Made by a program: the position numbers and the translations under genes. The notes below the pieces were generated by a model. That model saw only the letters and a program-made list of their open reading frames with translations. It did no database searches and had not been told where the DNA came from. Shown here piece after piece: positions 41,016-53,358 of a stretch of 64,000 nucleotides of DNA (position 1 is its first letter; the number at the start of each line of letters is the position of its first letter). Origin of the DNA: Puccinia triticina. Its lineage: Eukaryota > Basidiomycota > Pucciniomycetes > Pucciniales > Pucciniaceae. The stretch lies in NCBI RefSeq assembly GCF_026914185.1, contig NC_070567.1, forward strand, positions 5,172,001 through 5,236,000, written 5' to 3'.

Positions 41016-44000
41016 ATGATACACTTGCCTCAGCGGAACTCTTTACGATCCATCTTTTGTGGCCTGTTGGCCTTTGTCGATCTCAAGGGCGTGATTCCCG
41101 GATCCCAAGAGGCAATCACGACCGACCTTATAGGAACTGCCCTTGAGCAAGGTCCGGCCATCCCGACAACTCCACCATCTACCAACGAGCTAAGCAATGC
41201 TGCTCAGCGAACATACTCTCCCCACTTCAATGATGATCGATTCTACTTACAGGAGCCCTCTTCGCCGGCTGGCTATCACGAGAGCACCTGTCCTGGAGAT
41301 TTATCCAATTATTACTCGGCCACAATTGTATCCCTCCCATCTAGCCCCACGACGGTGGTTACACCCAGGGGCTCTTCAATGCACATGAGACACCAGATAT
41401 CAATGCAGAAATTGTTCAATCCTGAGCTGGCACAAAGAATCCTCAACTGTGTGCCATTTACACCAGGGTGAGCAACTTCAATGCTTATACACATATTACG
41501 AGAAGCTCCGGCACCTCCCGTTTCTGAATTGACATAAATATATCTTTGAAAAAAATACCAAAAAATAAGGTATCAAAAAGACGAGGATGACTTTCAAATC
41601 CACGATAGCATTCAGAACCAAGCCAAAATCGGAAATCAGGTAAAAGATCCGCAAAAGCCTAAAGACAATCCAGTCATCCCGTCAAAGGTTCCCTTTGGAC
41701 CAAAAAAAACCACTGAGATCCGATCATCAACAAATTGTGGCCTTGAGATGGATCCTGACCGCTTTATGAAAGTCAAGAATTTCATCAAAACATTTGGGGT
41801 TGTTATCCCCTCTGCAGTGGCTTACAACAAGCGGCCCGGGTCCAATTCGCCTGTAAGTTGTGTTTCTTGTTTGTCTTGCCTTATCATCGTACGATTCCGC
41901 TCTGCTTTGCGGGGCAAGCATTGGGATAACATCTTCTTTTGCAACTCCTAAATTCTCTCAAAGCATGGCTCCAAAGAATGCCTCTCGAAAAATCCCAAGG
42001 TCGGCGGGCTTGAAGAAAACGCAGATCGGCTAGATGAAACTTCAGCCTCAAGTCACACGGAGTGCTCATCAGTATCCGACATTCTTTCACAGGAACACCT
42101 TCGTGTAAAAACTCCGGGTGATCGAATTTGGAGAGCAAAGCGTCAGAAAAAATTGAACAAGAAGATGCGCATGAGTTCTAAAGCTACCGACTCGAAGAGC
42201 ACCCCAGAACAGCCCCCGCGCGGGTATGAAATTGAGTATCCGAGCCTGACGCCTTTGTCTGAAGAAAGTAATGCCGCACAGCGAGGACAATCAATTCATC
42301 CACGCCAACAAGAAATCAAAGATGAGGAAGCAGCTCCAAACCACATAAGACAACAAAAGCAGGAATATCTCCGGAAATCTGATCAACAATTTCCACTCGC
42401 AAAGTCTCACGGTTTGAATGAAAATATTGATTCACCCCAAATCTCTCAGCCTACGGTATCTCTTACGTTGAAACAGAAAGGTGATAAAGTAAAGGGATCA
42501 CCGCGTCAAAGGCCATCACAATTATTGGGACAGTCAAAAGGAACAGGCACAGAACCTTTGCAACCCTCTCGGAGTATCTTGGACCAAGATGACCCCCAGG
42601 CCAAAGAAAAAACACGAATTCTGATGGGAATAGTGCAACCAATAAGTATAGACTCAGCTCCTCAAACCCCAATCCAGCCAGCGACGCCCCGCAAGACCAA
42701 ACAACTACACGCTTCTAGCGGCTGGCTTTTTCAACAAGCCAAGAAAGAGGTCTCCACAAAATCAAATGAAAAACATGAAAGAAATAAGATAAAAGTTGTT
42801 TCTAAGGATCCTAGGGATAGCTTAACAAAACTTATCCATGAGAGAGTGCATCCTTTAGCTGGAAAATCAAGCTCCACAGCCACTCAAAAATCTTTACTGC
42901 CACAAAATTCTGTCCAAGAGCCTAAACATCACTCAAAAACTTCTACCAACCCTGATAGAATTTCAGCCTTGAATAATGAAGGTCTTTCTAACTTACCCAA
43001 ATCACCATTGCCAGTCTTTGCCCAAATCATCAAATCAGATTCAGGAATTAAAACCATACCCTTGCAAGCAAGCCAAATTACTCATTCTCCTGCTGATTCT
43101 CTGGAATCTGTGTTGTTGAAAACTTTAACTGTAAAAGAGCACATACAAGATCCAATCAATGGTCCTGAACCAATCAGGATTCCAAATACTCAGGCTATTG
43201 AAACACTTCAGAAACAGCTTGACCAGCTTACATCAGAGAGAAAAGAGGAAACATCCCAAGACATAAACAACACTCTGAAAGGTTCATCAATACCTGCCCA
43301 CAGCCCTCAGTGAGTCTATTGATTTATTGCAAACGTTTTGACCAAATCAATGACTAATTGTTGCATCAAAAACAAACAGACATCCTGCTCAATTGAAATA
43401 TCACCATATTTCAACATCAAATCTCATTCCAACACAATCCATTCCGCCAATGGGTTTGAGCGAGAGAAGGCCTACCAAAATATCTAGGCTGATGTTCAGT
43501 CTCACCCAAAGAAAAGACAACCCACTGAATAAGATCACTCCAGAAATCAAGGCACTCAGAGACTCAAGTTTGGAACCACAAAGCTCATCAATGGCCCCAG
43601 AAAATCTTAAGGCACATGCAAATAGCAAGCTCTTGCATTCACCCCCAAGCTTCACAACTGATGATCCCAATCAGACAAGAAGTTGCCATGGCATCATTTC
43701 ACTTGAAAGCGCTTTTGGAGACATCATTGGATGGAAGAATTCAGAGAGTCGTCGAAGCCCTAAAAATAATGTGAAAGGTGGTGTTCATTTGGGTCCAATG
43801 CTACCTCTGAGACGATTCTTCCGCGTTGAAAATCGCTCGACACATGTACAAGTGGGATTCATTACAAAGGATGATTACGACATACTTCGTTCACTCTGGA
43901 GAAAGGACAGCAGCGGATATAAATCAGCTGAAAGTAGCATCAGGGATGAAATAGGAACCTTCGAGGGTACCCGGAGACTTATTGCCCTTCGACGTCAGAT

Positions 44001-44862
44001 TCTCAGTCACACAATCTCCCGTGAGTGGGCTGCGGTCCGCGAGTTATGGTATGGCGGTAAAACCAAGAGTCGAAAGCTTTCCATTTCTTTTGAAGACCTG
44101 TATGGCTTGTCTTCTGACCCTTGGAAAGTCCGAGAAATTCCGATATCTAGTACATTGGCAAGATCAAGCAAAGAGATATGGGAGGCGAAACCTTATTGCG
44201 TGGACACATGGGGCAATGCTGAAATGGATCGGCAGATCAACATGCGATCATATCTTGCGCATAGAACTAACCCATTCTCCTGGTGGGAAGACTATTATCT
44301 GAATGATGAAAGCAAATTGTTTGGTTTGGACATTACGACGATTCTCAAAGTAGGCGACTCGCTACAATTCGGGGCCAAGTTCCTGGTTGGTCGAGGTTTT
44401 GGAAGGCTTTCGATCGACTCGGCATACGCTCTTTTACTCGAAGTGATGACGGACACCAATCGACCACTACCATGGATCGAGTCTTCAGAGCGGGCATGGC
44501 TCTCCCGGTTGCCTGAAGGTTTATACGAGGAACGACTTCGCCGACTGAGTCAACTTATTTCGGATCGGAAACCCCAAATGAACCCGCTTTCAACGGAAAT
44601 ACTGGCTCGGAAGATGGGTACAAACTACTTGAAGATTGTCCGTGGCGCTGAATACCGGATGGGCGAAGAGTTGATTTGGGTTGACAAAGGATACCCGTTG
44701 AATGAATTATTGGAAGAGATGGAAAACAGAAGGCCGACGGTCTTTAATCGAATGCCTGATCTTCCAGAACCACGGCGAATTCCGACATGGGAGGAATTCA
44801 AAGATATACTAACTACCAGTGCTCATTATTTCTTGAATTTTTATTATAGAATGTGGGCATAA
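41016..44862 (+). CDS. Orphan protein, 1187 aa, four exons
   Basis: Exons 41016-41467, 41570-41852, 41964-43309 and 43380-44862 join with conserved GT-AG ends (GTGAGC, GTAAGT, GTGAGT donors) and preserved phase, giving 1187 codons. The start ATG is followed by a basic then hydrophobic stretch (RNSLRSIFCGLLAFVDL), possibly a weak signal or anchor. Residues 150-690 are low complexity, rich in Ser, Gln, Lys and Pro. The last 330 residues look folded, with FFRVENRSTHVQVGF, IREWAAV-like helices, FSWWEDYYLNDESKLFGL and WEEFKDILTTSAHYFLNFYYR. I recognise no domain. An alternative start (ATG 40943) is in another frame. Splice phases make a real gene likely; function unknown. Confidence 0.75.
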
Positions 44863-45760
44863 GTATCTATTAAAAAAGTTGTTTAGATTATCTTCTTACA
44901 AGTTTGGAAACAAACGGTAAAGGAAAAAGGACGCTTCTGGACGTACCCGTGTCGCATATAGATGAGCCCGCACTGCACAGGAACACCCCTTGAGAGCCGA
45001 CCGACTAAGTGGGATTTTCCATCGACATGTTGGCGCAGACATACTTCAGCTTGGCGGAGAGAAATCCTGTTTGACAATCAGGTACTGGGCACATCTTGTA
45101 CCTGCCCGCGGGCCACTGAGGAAAAATATCTTACTCATACCTCAGATTGGCGGGGAGCATTGAGTTGGATGTCACTGCTCGCTGGGTAGAAACCGTTCTC
45201 GGAAAGTATCCAAGGTATTTTATGAGGCGGCGTGCTACGCGGCGAGCGAACACACCAAGTGGCTATAAGGGCCTGTACCACAGGGTATGAAAGTTGCAAC
45301 AAAAGTTAACAAGGAGATAGCCGAGGAGGAAGCCTCCCCGGGAGCAGGGCACACTACTCGCTGGGCAGGACTAATCTTCCTCCGAATAATCTGCAAGCCG
45401 AAGAAGGCCCAAGTATTTAGGAAGATGTAGCCCAGGACCTGCTGGCCGAGAGCACCTCGTACCAGCTGTTTGCCAAGGAAAATTCATCAGTCAGCGGGTG
45501 GAAAGTGCTTGCCTATGAATAAGATCCATCCCCTTCGATTCCATAAACAGGTACGAAGGTCTAATACTGGGAAGGCCAAGCATTATAAGAATGTTCTGAG
45601 ATATCATATCCGAATCCGCGCGCCTGCCGGAGAGATCACGGTGCCGGCCCAGCAGGTGCGCCCGCCGCAGCAGGGCGAAGGTCGAAGTGGTATGTAGTTG
45701 CCACCACACCCGGCATGAACAAAAAACACCACCCAGCGCCCACCACCCGGCCAGCACACG
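44863..45760. other. Intergenic and MAPKK promoter region
   Basis: No credible gene. The stretch just before 45761 is GC-rich with CCACCCAGCGCCCACCACC, probably the 5' UTR of the kinase. An alternative upstream ATG at 45715 is in another frame. Confidence 0.5.
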
Positions 45761-47812
45761 ATGAACATCAGAACCAAACCCAGCCTGGTCCTGCCCAACC
45801 TCAACCCAGCAGCCGAGCCCAGCCAGCCAGCAGCCGCCGCCGCCTCAAGCTCCTCATCCCCACCCGCCTCCTCGTCCCGCCCCGGCTCCCGCAGACCGCC
45901 GCTGACCATCGCCTCCGTCTCATCCGTCTCCCGCAACAGGAACCTCTCCGTCAGCAGCCAAGTCAGCCACCATCGCTCCCAGAACTCCATATCCAGCTCG
46001 ATTGGCGGCCATGACCAGCCGGCTCACTCCCCCTCGAGCACAAGCAACCGGTCGATCGGCGCAAGCGTCTACCCGACCACCTTCTCATCCACCTTCGACC
46101 CACTCGCTGAGGACGGCGGCAAGCTCAACGACCCCCAGAAGATCATCGAAGATATCCAGGCGGCCATGAACGGCATCAGCTCCACCAGCCTCAATCCGAT
46201 CGTCCAGGACGGAAGACCCTGCTCGAACAGGACTCGCTCCGGTAGCTCGACCTCTGTCATCAGACCCATCTCCGCCCGAAGACCAAGAACAGCGGAGACG
46301 ATCAACAAGACCCACAAGCTCGTTGACCCCAACTCCTCAAACTCACTAACCGTCCCCTCCGGAAGCACAGACAATCTATCCGCACCAACATCAACACCCT
46401 CCACATCCTCCTCGTTATCCTCAGTACCTTCGACAACTACCCGAGCAACCAATCATGACCCTGCAAACACTACCATCCATCCAGTACATCAATCCACAGA
46501 CCACCACGATCATTCGGAAGATTTCTCAGAGGATCAAGGATTTGAGGAAATCGAATTCGAACCATCTGATCTAGAGGTCTTGAACTCGCTTGGTGAAGGC
46601 GCGGGGGGTGAGGTTAGGAAAGTACTACACCGGCCTTCTGGCTTGTACATGGCTAAGAAGGTTTGTTGTTCTCTCTCTATCTCTCTTTGAACTGTCAGCT
46701 GACACATTCATCCTCCCAGACAATCCCTACCTCGCCAAACCCTTCTCTTCATCGACAGATCTTGAGAGAACTCGCTTTCAATAGAGAAGTCGCTGATGGA
46801 GAATCGCCTTCAATCGTTAAATACTATGGCGCATTTTTGGAAGAGGTTGGTTGATTGGTTCTTGGGCAGAAATTGCGCTCGTCAGAAACTACATCATTCT
46901 CGAAACAGTTAAGAAACTGAGCTTGATTTCATTTTTGAACCCTCCACAAAAAATACAAAAACTGAACAGAATAATACCCAGATAGCCATCCTAATGGAAT
47001 ACTGTGAGGGAGGATCATTAGAGGCGATCTACAAGAGAATCAAGCATCGGAAGGGAAGAATCGGGGAGAAGATCCTAGGCAAGGTAGCCGAATCAGTGCT
47101 CTCCGGGCTGAGCTATCTGCACACTAGACATATCATCCATCGGGATATCAAGCCCTCTAATATCCTTGTCACCAGAGACGGCCTGATCAAGATCTGCGAT
47201 CTCGGCGTCTCCGGTGAACTGATCGGCTCGATGGCTGGCACTTTCATGGGCACGTCTGCTTACATGGCTGTCCGTCCTTCTCTCCTCCATTCCCTTCTCT
47301 TGTCTCCCAGAACACACAAAACTCATGCAGAGCGCAATTCACCTGTTGATTTTCAATACACAGCCCGAACGGATCCGCGGGGAGACATATTCGATCACGT
47401 CCGACGTCTGGTCCCTAGGCCTAACGCTATTGGAACTAGCCATGAACCGGTTCCCGTTAGTGAACATGCACGAGGACGGATCGGCGACGCCTTTACAGCC
47501 GTTCGAGTTACTCCAGACGGTCGTGACTTTTGAGATGCCATCGATGAACGAAGAGGAAGGGATCGTCTGGACGAAAAGCTTGCAACACTTCATCAAGACT
47601 TGGTCCGTCCTTTCCTTGCTCTTCTCTTTCGCATTGTCACATCTTTCGCTCATCAATCCCCCCCCCCCCCCCCCTCGTTGTACAGTCTGGATAAGAATCC
47701 TAACCAAAGACCAGGCCCTAAAATCCTACTCGAGCAGCACCCTTGGATCACTAAATCTAGGACCTGGACCCCTGACGTCAAGACCTGGCTGATCAAAGTT
47801 TGGGACTGGTGA
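45761..47812 (+). CDS. MKK1: MAP kinase kinase of the Mkk1/Mkk2 (cell wall integrity) type
   Basis: A dual-specificity kinase that would phosphorylate a Slt2/Mpk1-type MAPK in the cell-wall-integrity cascade. Exons 45761-46660, 46720-46845, 46982-47269, 47364-47602 and 47686-47812 give 559 residues. About 265 N-terminal residues are Ser/Pro-rich and disordered. Kinase motifs: Gly loop GEGAGGEV (about 278), MAKK lysine (299), [10 protein letters not shown] hinge, HRDIKPSN (Asp 397), DLG in place of the usual DFG (415), activation-loop Ser 425 and Thr 429, MAPERI spanning the third intron, and [24 protein letters not shown] matches Mkk1/2 and not Ste7 or Pbs2. Intron 4 ends in a 15-C tract. Introns 3 and 4 use GTCCGT donors, less common than GTAAGT. 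The symbol is by family; it could be MKK2. Confidence 0.92.
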
Positions 47813-47929
47813 TCCCCTTAACATCCTCCCCACTTTTCTCTTTTTATACATCATCCACCTTTTTTCTGTGTATGTACTTGTGTATAGTGTCTTTATATAG
47901 TTTTACACCTATGGACGTGGTTTTCTCCT

Positions 47930-47979
47930 TGTTTGTTTGTTTGTTTGTTTGTTTGTTTGTTTGTTTGTTTGTTTGTTTT
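47930..47979. repeat. (TTTG)n microsatellite
   Basis: About twelve TTTG units in the 3' flank of the kinase gene. Confidence 0.9.
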
Positions 47980-48690
47980 TTGCGGAGGGGAGAAGTAACA
48001 ACACTGTGTACATAGATGATAAGGGGAACTCTTCTAATTATGTTACCAGGGATCAGATTAACTTCCTGAAACCAAATAGACTCTGGAACCTCAATTGCAA
48101 AGTTACAGGGTCTAACTTGAAATAATGTTACAGGGTCTAACTTGAAATAAAGATGCAGATGAAAAGTGGAGGACACTGAGAGGCTTGAGCGCACTGGTCC
48201 CAGTTGCTTGAGACCAATTGAAATCTATGTACTAATTCACCAGTACAACCCTATGAATCTTCCACAACAGAGTGTCACGGTCTAGTCTATGGAGAGAAAG
48301 AGAGTCTGAGGTCTGGGGTTCTGGGAGTTCTGGATCCTAAGACAGTACATTATGAAAAAAACTCAAGAAAGTGCTGTCAGTTGACATGCAGCATACCTGA
48401 GTTCATTCCTAGTTGAGACCAGGCCCATACAAATGAATCCCAGGGTGGTACACCCTGAAAAGTTTGGAATTTCCTCAGCTCAAGTCCATAGTTCAAAATG
48501 CACTAGACTGAGGTACAGGAAGCTTGGTCTGAGGTGCACAGACTCAGTCCAGAGGCAAATGCTCAGCTGCCCCTGACTCATCCAAAGTCCCTTGCATTGG
48601 AGGTCACGGGTACAGGCTTGACCTCCCCATCCCTCTGGGTCAACAAGAGTAAGCGCCCTTGTTGACAAATAGGAATCCCACCTGGTCAAA
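47980..48690. other. Gene-free stretch
   Basis: No gene. It holds a short tandem duplication of GTTACAGGGTCTAACTTGAA at 48101-48146. Confidence 0.5.
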
Positions 48691-48699
48691 AGCTATATA

Positions 48700-49170
48700 C
48701 AACGACTTCAACTGGGAGGAATCCCTCCTGGTCAATAACATTACTGGGAGGAGTCCCTCCTGGTCAACTGCCATACACAGCAGCCAACTGGGAGGAGTCC
48801 CTCCTGGTCAGCTGCCATATTGAGCAGTCAACTGGGAGTAATCCCTCCCCACTGGGAGGGATTCCTCCCAGTGGACTGCTGTGTGTGGCAGTCAACCGGG
48901 AGGGACTCCTCCCAGTGGACCGCTGTGTATGGAAGTTGACTGGGAGGGACTCCTCCCAGTAATTTTATTGAACAGGAGGGATTCCTCCAAGTCAAAGTTG
49001 TTGTATAGCAGTTGACTGCAAGGGATTACTCCCAGTCAACTATTGTATCATATTGTGGACTGGTCTCCCTCCAGGTCAACATGGGCCCCAAGTATGCCCT
49101 TGTTGACCACAAGGCATTCCTCCTAGTTGACATGTGCACTCATTCTTGTTGATGGGGAGGAATCCTTCCC
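48700..49170. repeat. Palindromic GGGAGGANTCCCTCC minisatellite
   Basis: Units combine ACTGGGAGGAGTCCCTCC and TGGTCAACTGCCAT at about 40-50 bp. Orientation flips near 48845 (CCCTCCCCACTGGGAGGG). Each unit can pair with itself. Surrounding TCAACAAGAGTAAGCGCCC sequences recur inverted at 48640 and 49080-49200, suggesting that the array is the core of a larger inverted structure of about 48640-49210. Confidence 0.75.
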
Positions 49171-49210
49171 AAGGTTGGTCAAAAAGGAGTAAACACCCTT
49201 GTTGATGATC

Positions 49211-51742
49211 AATGAGCACCAGTACTGTGCAGGTGTTGAGGCAGATGGCTCAGGGACCCTAGGCAGATGCAAAGACTGTGCGCCAAGTCCAAAACTGAGC
49301 TACAGTCTTAAACCATACTCACTATCTTCTTTTGATGCTGAGCTACTCCATGATATATCATGGAATGAACATGGATGAACTTAAAGTCTCACCCTGGATT
49401 GTGCATGTCAACTGACAGCAATTGCTTGATTTTTTTCATAGTGGTAGATTGCAGGATGAGGAATCAGTCTGGATCTTCAGACTCTTGTGTAAGCTATGTA
49501 CATGGCAGTCTGAGCTGCAGAGACTCTGCTACAGCTCATAACAGAGATAACATAACTACCCCTCACTTTGTTTGGCCCCAGCTGTGTTCACTTTTCAGAG
49601 CTAAATTTAAGGCCTTTGTGGGTATATGTTGAAAGAATATGGAAGACTAAGATTGATTTCTTATTAGAAATTCTGTCTACGCTAGATGCAACTTTTAGTT
49701 TTAGATAAATAAAAGTTGTTGTTACCTAAGAGCAAGCAATAGACCGCTGTCTACTAGTTGTATGATTTAATGTGAAATAAAAGGATAAGAACAGTGTTCT
49801 TTCTCCGACTTGGTGAGATTGTCCTGCTTTGACACACCAATCATCAGCTCAAGTAGTTTTATCACTTAATAGACCTCTTTGGTCCTTACTAGGGTGGAGC
49901 TTTCCGCTCCCACTGTCCGGCTTGTTTAGCTTGAGTTAAACAATGTATGAGTAACAAACCATTGTCTGTTTCAGACACAAAACTGTGCTCTCATTTATTC
50001 TGATATTTATCTCCTTTTGCTTAGCTTAGGACTGAGAAACTTACCGATTGTCTCTTCTACTCTTTGAGTGGAATCAGTTCGTTCTGCCTGTTCCTTTTCA
50101 AATTTTTCTAAAGGAGATAATGATTTTGCCTTCTTAGCTTTTACATCCAGATCAACACAGCAGTTAGAAACTAAGCTGCTTACCTTTGGCACTTAATTTG
50201 GTTATCCTAGCTGCAAGTGACTTGCGGCCGGGATTTTCCTCAAGCCTAATCTTCCTTCCCGTGTGGCTAGAACCTGCATTCATCAAATGATGTGATCAGT
50301 TTTTTCTGCCCCACTGTGGCGGGTTGGGCTGTGGTACAAGGTTTGCTTTGCTTACCTGTATCCCCAGCTGTTTGAGATCACGACCTCTTTCTCAATTCAT
50401 GAGATTGAGGCCGTCCACCTAGGTATGTAACTTCACATATATGATATGGTTATTAGTAACATAACAGTACCATAGCAATTTTGGGTCTGTTATTGTTACC
50501 AATAACAGTAACGCATACATGCACAATACAGTACAGCTTTTGTGGGAGGCATGTATTTTAGATTCTGTTGCAATTCTGCCAGTGCAGAAGGGTAGATATC
50601 AGACAAGATATGACTTGGAGAGGGCCCTCTTTATCTTGTTATATAGCAGTTAGTGTGTTACTAGTAACATAACACAAGTAACACAGCAAAAAATTGGTCT
50701 GTTACAATACAGGCCAGGGATTAAGATTGGCCGTTACTAAAACCAATAACACCTGAGAGTGTTAATGCAAGGTGTCACACTACACGGATAACGGTGGTTA
50801 TTGTAGCATATTGTAGCTACCCACTGTTGCCTTAATGTTTTTTTTTTTTTAAAAAATTGTTAAAATACACAGCAGCAAATAATACTGATCAATCAGTGCA
50901 ATTGATCAATTTTTTAAAAAAATGTTCATAAACACCTTAAAATGTGTCCTAAAAAAGTTTTGTAAATTTCAATTGTGAACCCCCCTAATGAATGCCTCCT
51001 GCTGTTAAAGCTCAACAAGTGTCACCCTTTATCCGCCAAGCGCGCCCAAACTTGCAGATGCCAGCATGCCAACCCACCTGGAGCAGTGCAGATGTATTTC
51101 TTGATGGTGGCAGCTGGCCTGGTAACTGGTGGTCCCCTAGCAGGGGCTACTTTAGTTCATTTATTGCAGTAAAGCTGGGCATAAATTGCCTGTGTGTGCA
51201 GCTGGTTCATAATTGGCACTGATTTCAGCCACTTTTGGAACCACTTTTTAACTCTGTATTTAACCAGAGAGAAGCTATAGCTGAACTTCAAAATAACTGG
51301 AAATATCTTCAAAGAAAGTCCTGATTATTGTTTATAATTGGGGCCTTAACTGCTTTGTTCCCTTCCCCTCATTGCCTAGCTCACAGGGTTTGATGTTATA
51401 CAGCTTGAAACCCCAGTCAAAGGAACTGCAAATGAACTATATATAAAGCCCTTGTCCTCAGGCTCCAAGTTTAGCTCACAGCCCACCCATCAGGTTATCT
51501 GACATCAAAATTTCAGCTGTCAAAGCAATGGATCACACCAAAGTTCCATTCTTATAACAAATGTTTGACAGTCAATGAGTGATGTGTGGGTTGGAGCCTG
51601 TTGGTGCTTATTATTTGAATAGCCCCGTTCACGTTGGATGTTTAGCATTGTTTGTATCGCACGAAATTTTCAAGCTTGTCGTAGTCTTCTGAAACCACTA
51701 ATAGTAATCCTGATGGCTGATAAAATGTGATGAAAACAGTAT
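49211..51742. other. Gene-poor stretch, partly repeat-like
   Basis: No confident gene. 49700-50400 has AATAAA signals and a short minus-strand ORF (50007-50192, 61 codons, Lys/Ser-rich) and could be an LTR or exon remnant. 50440-50800 is rich in GTTAC/GTAAC and AATAACAG motifs resembling 28440-28757. The ORF at 50975-51222 has no recognisable feature. Confidence 0.45.
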
Positions 51743-52456
51743 TCATTTCTTGGATCTTGACAAAAACCACATTGTCTCCAAAATAGTTTTAATGAGGAGA
51801 ACAAGGTAAATGCACAAGGCTAGTGATCTACGACCTGTTATTGGATCTCTGCCACGAAAAATATTGATTATTCCGCAACATGTTCTGGATGCAAATGCAA
51901 ATCTGTTTTCTATGGCCGGTCCTAGTACTTCTCCCGAGACCGGTGGTCGACAAATCGGGCAGTTTTCATGTGGTGTGACGCAATTCATGTGGAATTCGTG
52001 GCCACATGAGTTCCATCGTCTGCTTTCTTCACCTGCAATCCATCCTTGCCGGCAGGTCTGACAGCGTCTTTCTATCGGTGTTGCATGAGGATCTACTGCT
52101 TCTTCCTGTCCGCCGGGTACATTAGCAGAAACCTCTTCATTGAGTCGTGGATGAGATCGCCACTCGAACCCGACCCAACCGATCATGAAAAGGCACGATC
52201 GCGAAGCATCTTCCAGCGAGAATCTATTGAAAAATGAAATATAGTACACTGCCTCAGATTCTATAAAAAAAGGGGAACAGCAATGAAAGGCCCCCAATAC
52301 CAGGTGAAAAATCAACTGGGCGGCTATGTGGTATGGGTTAATTGAGTGATCGGATTCAAAGCCGGGCCTATTATCCAAGAGCGCAAGGCGTGGTTGTGAA
52401 TGAATGTCTGGTGTTTGATTCGATTGTATGTTTGCAATAGTTTGCTGGAAAGACAC
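51743..52456 (-). CDS. Membrane-associated RING-H2 finger protein, 237 aa
   Basis: Probably a membrane-bound E3 ubiquitin ligase. The RING-H2 ligands are all present: Cys 132 and 135, Cys 151, His 153, His 156, Cys 159, Cys 166 and Cys 169. A hydrophobic segment precedes it (PYHIAAQLIFHLVLGAF, about 41-58) and another lies near the C-terminus (LALCIYLVLLIKTILETMW, about 212-230). Both ends may cross a membrane, with the finger between them. The gene has a single exon as read. The next gene (bL34m) is on the same strand, 190 bp upstream. Substrate unknown. Confidence 0.72.
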   Translation of the reverse strand: MSFQQTIANIQSNQTPDIHSQPRLALLDNRPGFESDHSINPYHIAAQLIFHLVLGAFHCCSPFFIESEAVYYISFFNRFSLEDASRSCLFMIGWVGFEWRSHPRLNEEVSANVPGGQEEAVDPHATPIERRCQTCRQGWIAGEESRRWNSCGHEFHMNCVTPHENCPICRPPVSGEVLGPAIENRFAFASRTCCGIINIFRGRDPITGRRSLALCIYLVLLIKTILETMWFLSRSKK

Positions 52457-52648
52457 GAGAGGAACATGCTTGTGGGACTAATCTGTTACATGCCTTGTAA
52501 TTGGTAGCTCGACAGGTCCCTCCCTATCAGAGGGTCGCTTCGCGACAGCGCTGGCGCGCCTCCGATCGAGGGGCTTAGTTAAGTTCGGTGGGAATCATGG
52601 AATTAACATTAAAAATGAATCAAGAAACAGATTGCAGCGACATGGAAA

Positions 52649-52900
52649 TCAATGAGTGAGAAACTTGCGGCCCTTGGCCTTGCGCCTGAAGATGATCTTG
52701 CGCCCAGTTTTGGTTTTCATGCGAGCCAAGAAACCATGTCTGCGTTTTCTTTTGATTTGAGAAGGTTGATAAGTGTTCCCTCTTGAGATAAATCGAATTC
52801 CGCCCAGAAGGAGATTGTGAGCCTGGTGATTGAAGATACCCTGGTGTTGTTGTGTTGCCCTAGAATCGAGTATCGCCGAGTCTCGCTGGGATATATTCAT
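52649..52900 (-). CDS. MRPL34: Mitochondrial large-subunit ribosomal protein bL34m
   Basis: A structural protein of the mitochondrial 54S/39S subunit. The last 45 residues carry the bL34 signature: [20 protein letters not shown], then [19 protein letters not shown], ending at the stop as in the family. The first ATG in frame (52898-52900) gives 83 residues. The frame is open further upstream without ATG, so an extra 5' exon with more presequence is possible. It is transcribed away from BIO2, whose start is 459 bp off, so the two may share a promoter region. Confidence 0.85.
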   Translation of the reverse strand: MNISQRDSAILDSRATQQHQGIFNHQAHNLLLGGIRFISRGNTYQPSQIKRKRRHGFLARMKTKTGRKIIFRRKAKGRKFLTH

Positions 52901-53358
52901 TGGGCAGGCCGCATTGGTCCTCAAGATCGACCTCGTTCCACTAGCCTGGGTGAGCGGCGATATAGACGATGAGAGTGAGTGATAGTAACTTTCTGTTGAG
53001 TGATTTCAAGAACACAGATTTGAATGTGATGGGTCAGTTCAACCTCTTCATGACTGGAAACTTGGGGCCAACTGACGGTGTGAGAATGATTTTTTGTGAG
53101 GTCGAGCCAACTCGACCAGCCGTGTTTGGCGAATCGCTCGATCGGAAAACGAAGATGAGCGCGAGGCGAGAAGTGGTCGGAAAGAAGCGTTCAGCGCCAT
53201 CTGGGTTGTCCAGTGGGTTTTGAAGTCTGTTGCTGCTCGAGTTGGGTCTGGACCCGGCTGCACCCGGGGAGTGCCCCAGCGGAGATTGGCCCCAGCCAGC
53301 CGAGATATCCCCCTCGGCATACCAGGCTGTCCAGCCCACGAAGCACCCGCCAGCAACC
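52901..53358. promoter_or_regulatory. Divergent promoter region between MRPL34 and BIO2
   Basis: About 460 bp between two outward-facing genes for mitochondrial proteins. It lacks repeats. No specific operator could be identified by eye. Confidence 0.45.

Noticed and set aside
42463..44302. ORFs overlapping the 1187-residue orphan gene on either strand
   Set aside because: They lack splice consistency and are shadows of the phased four-exon model.
45604..46452. Minus-strand ORFs opposite the MAPKK N-terminus
   Set aside because: They are complements of a Ser/Pro-rich, GC-rich coding region and have no start context or motif.
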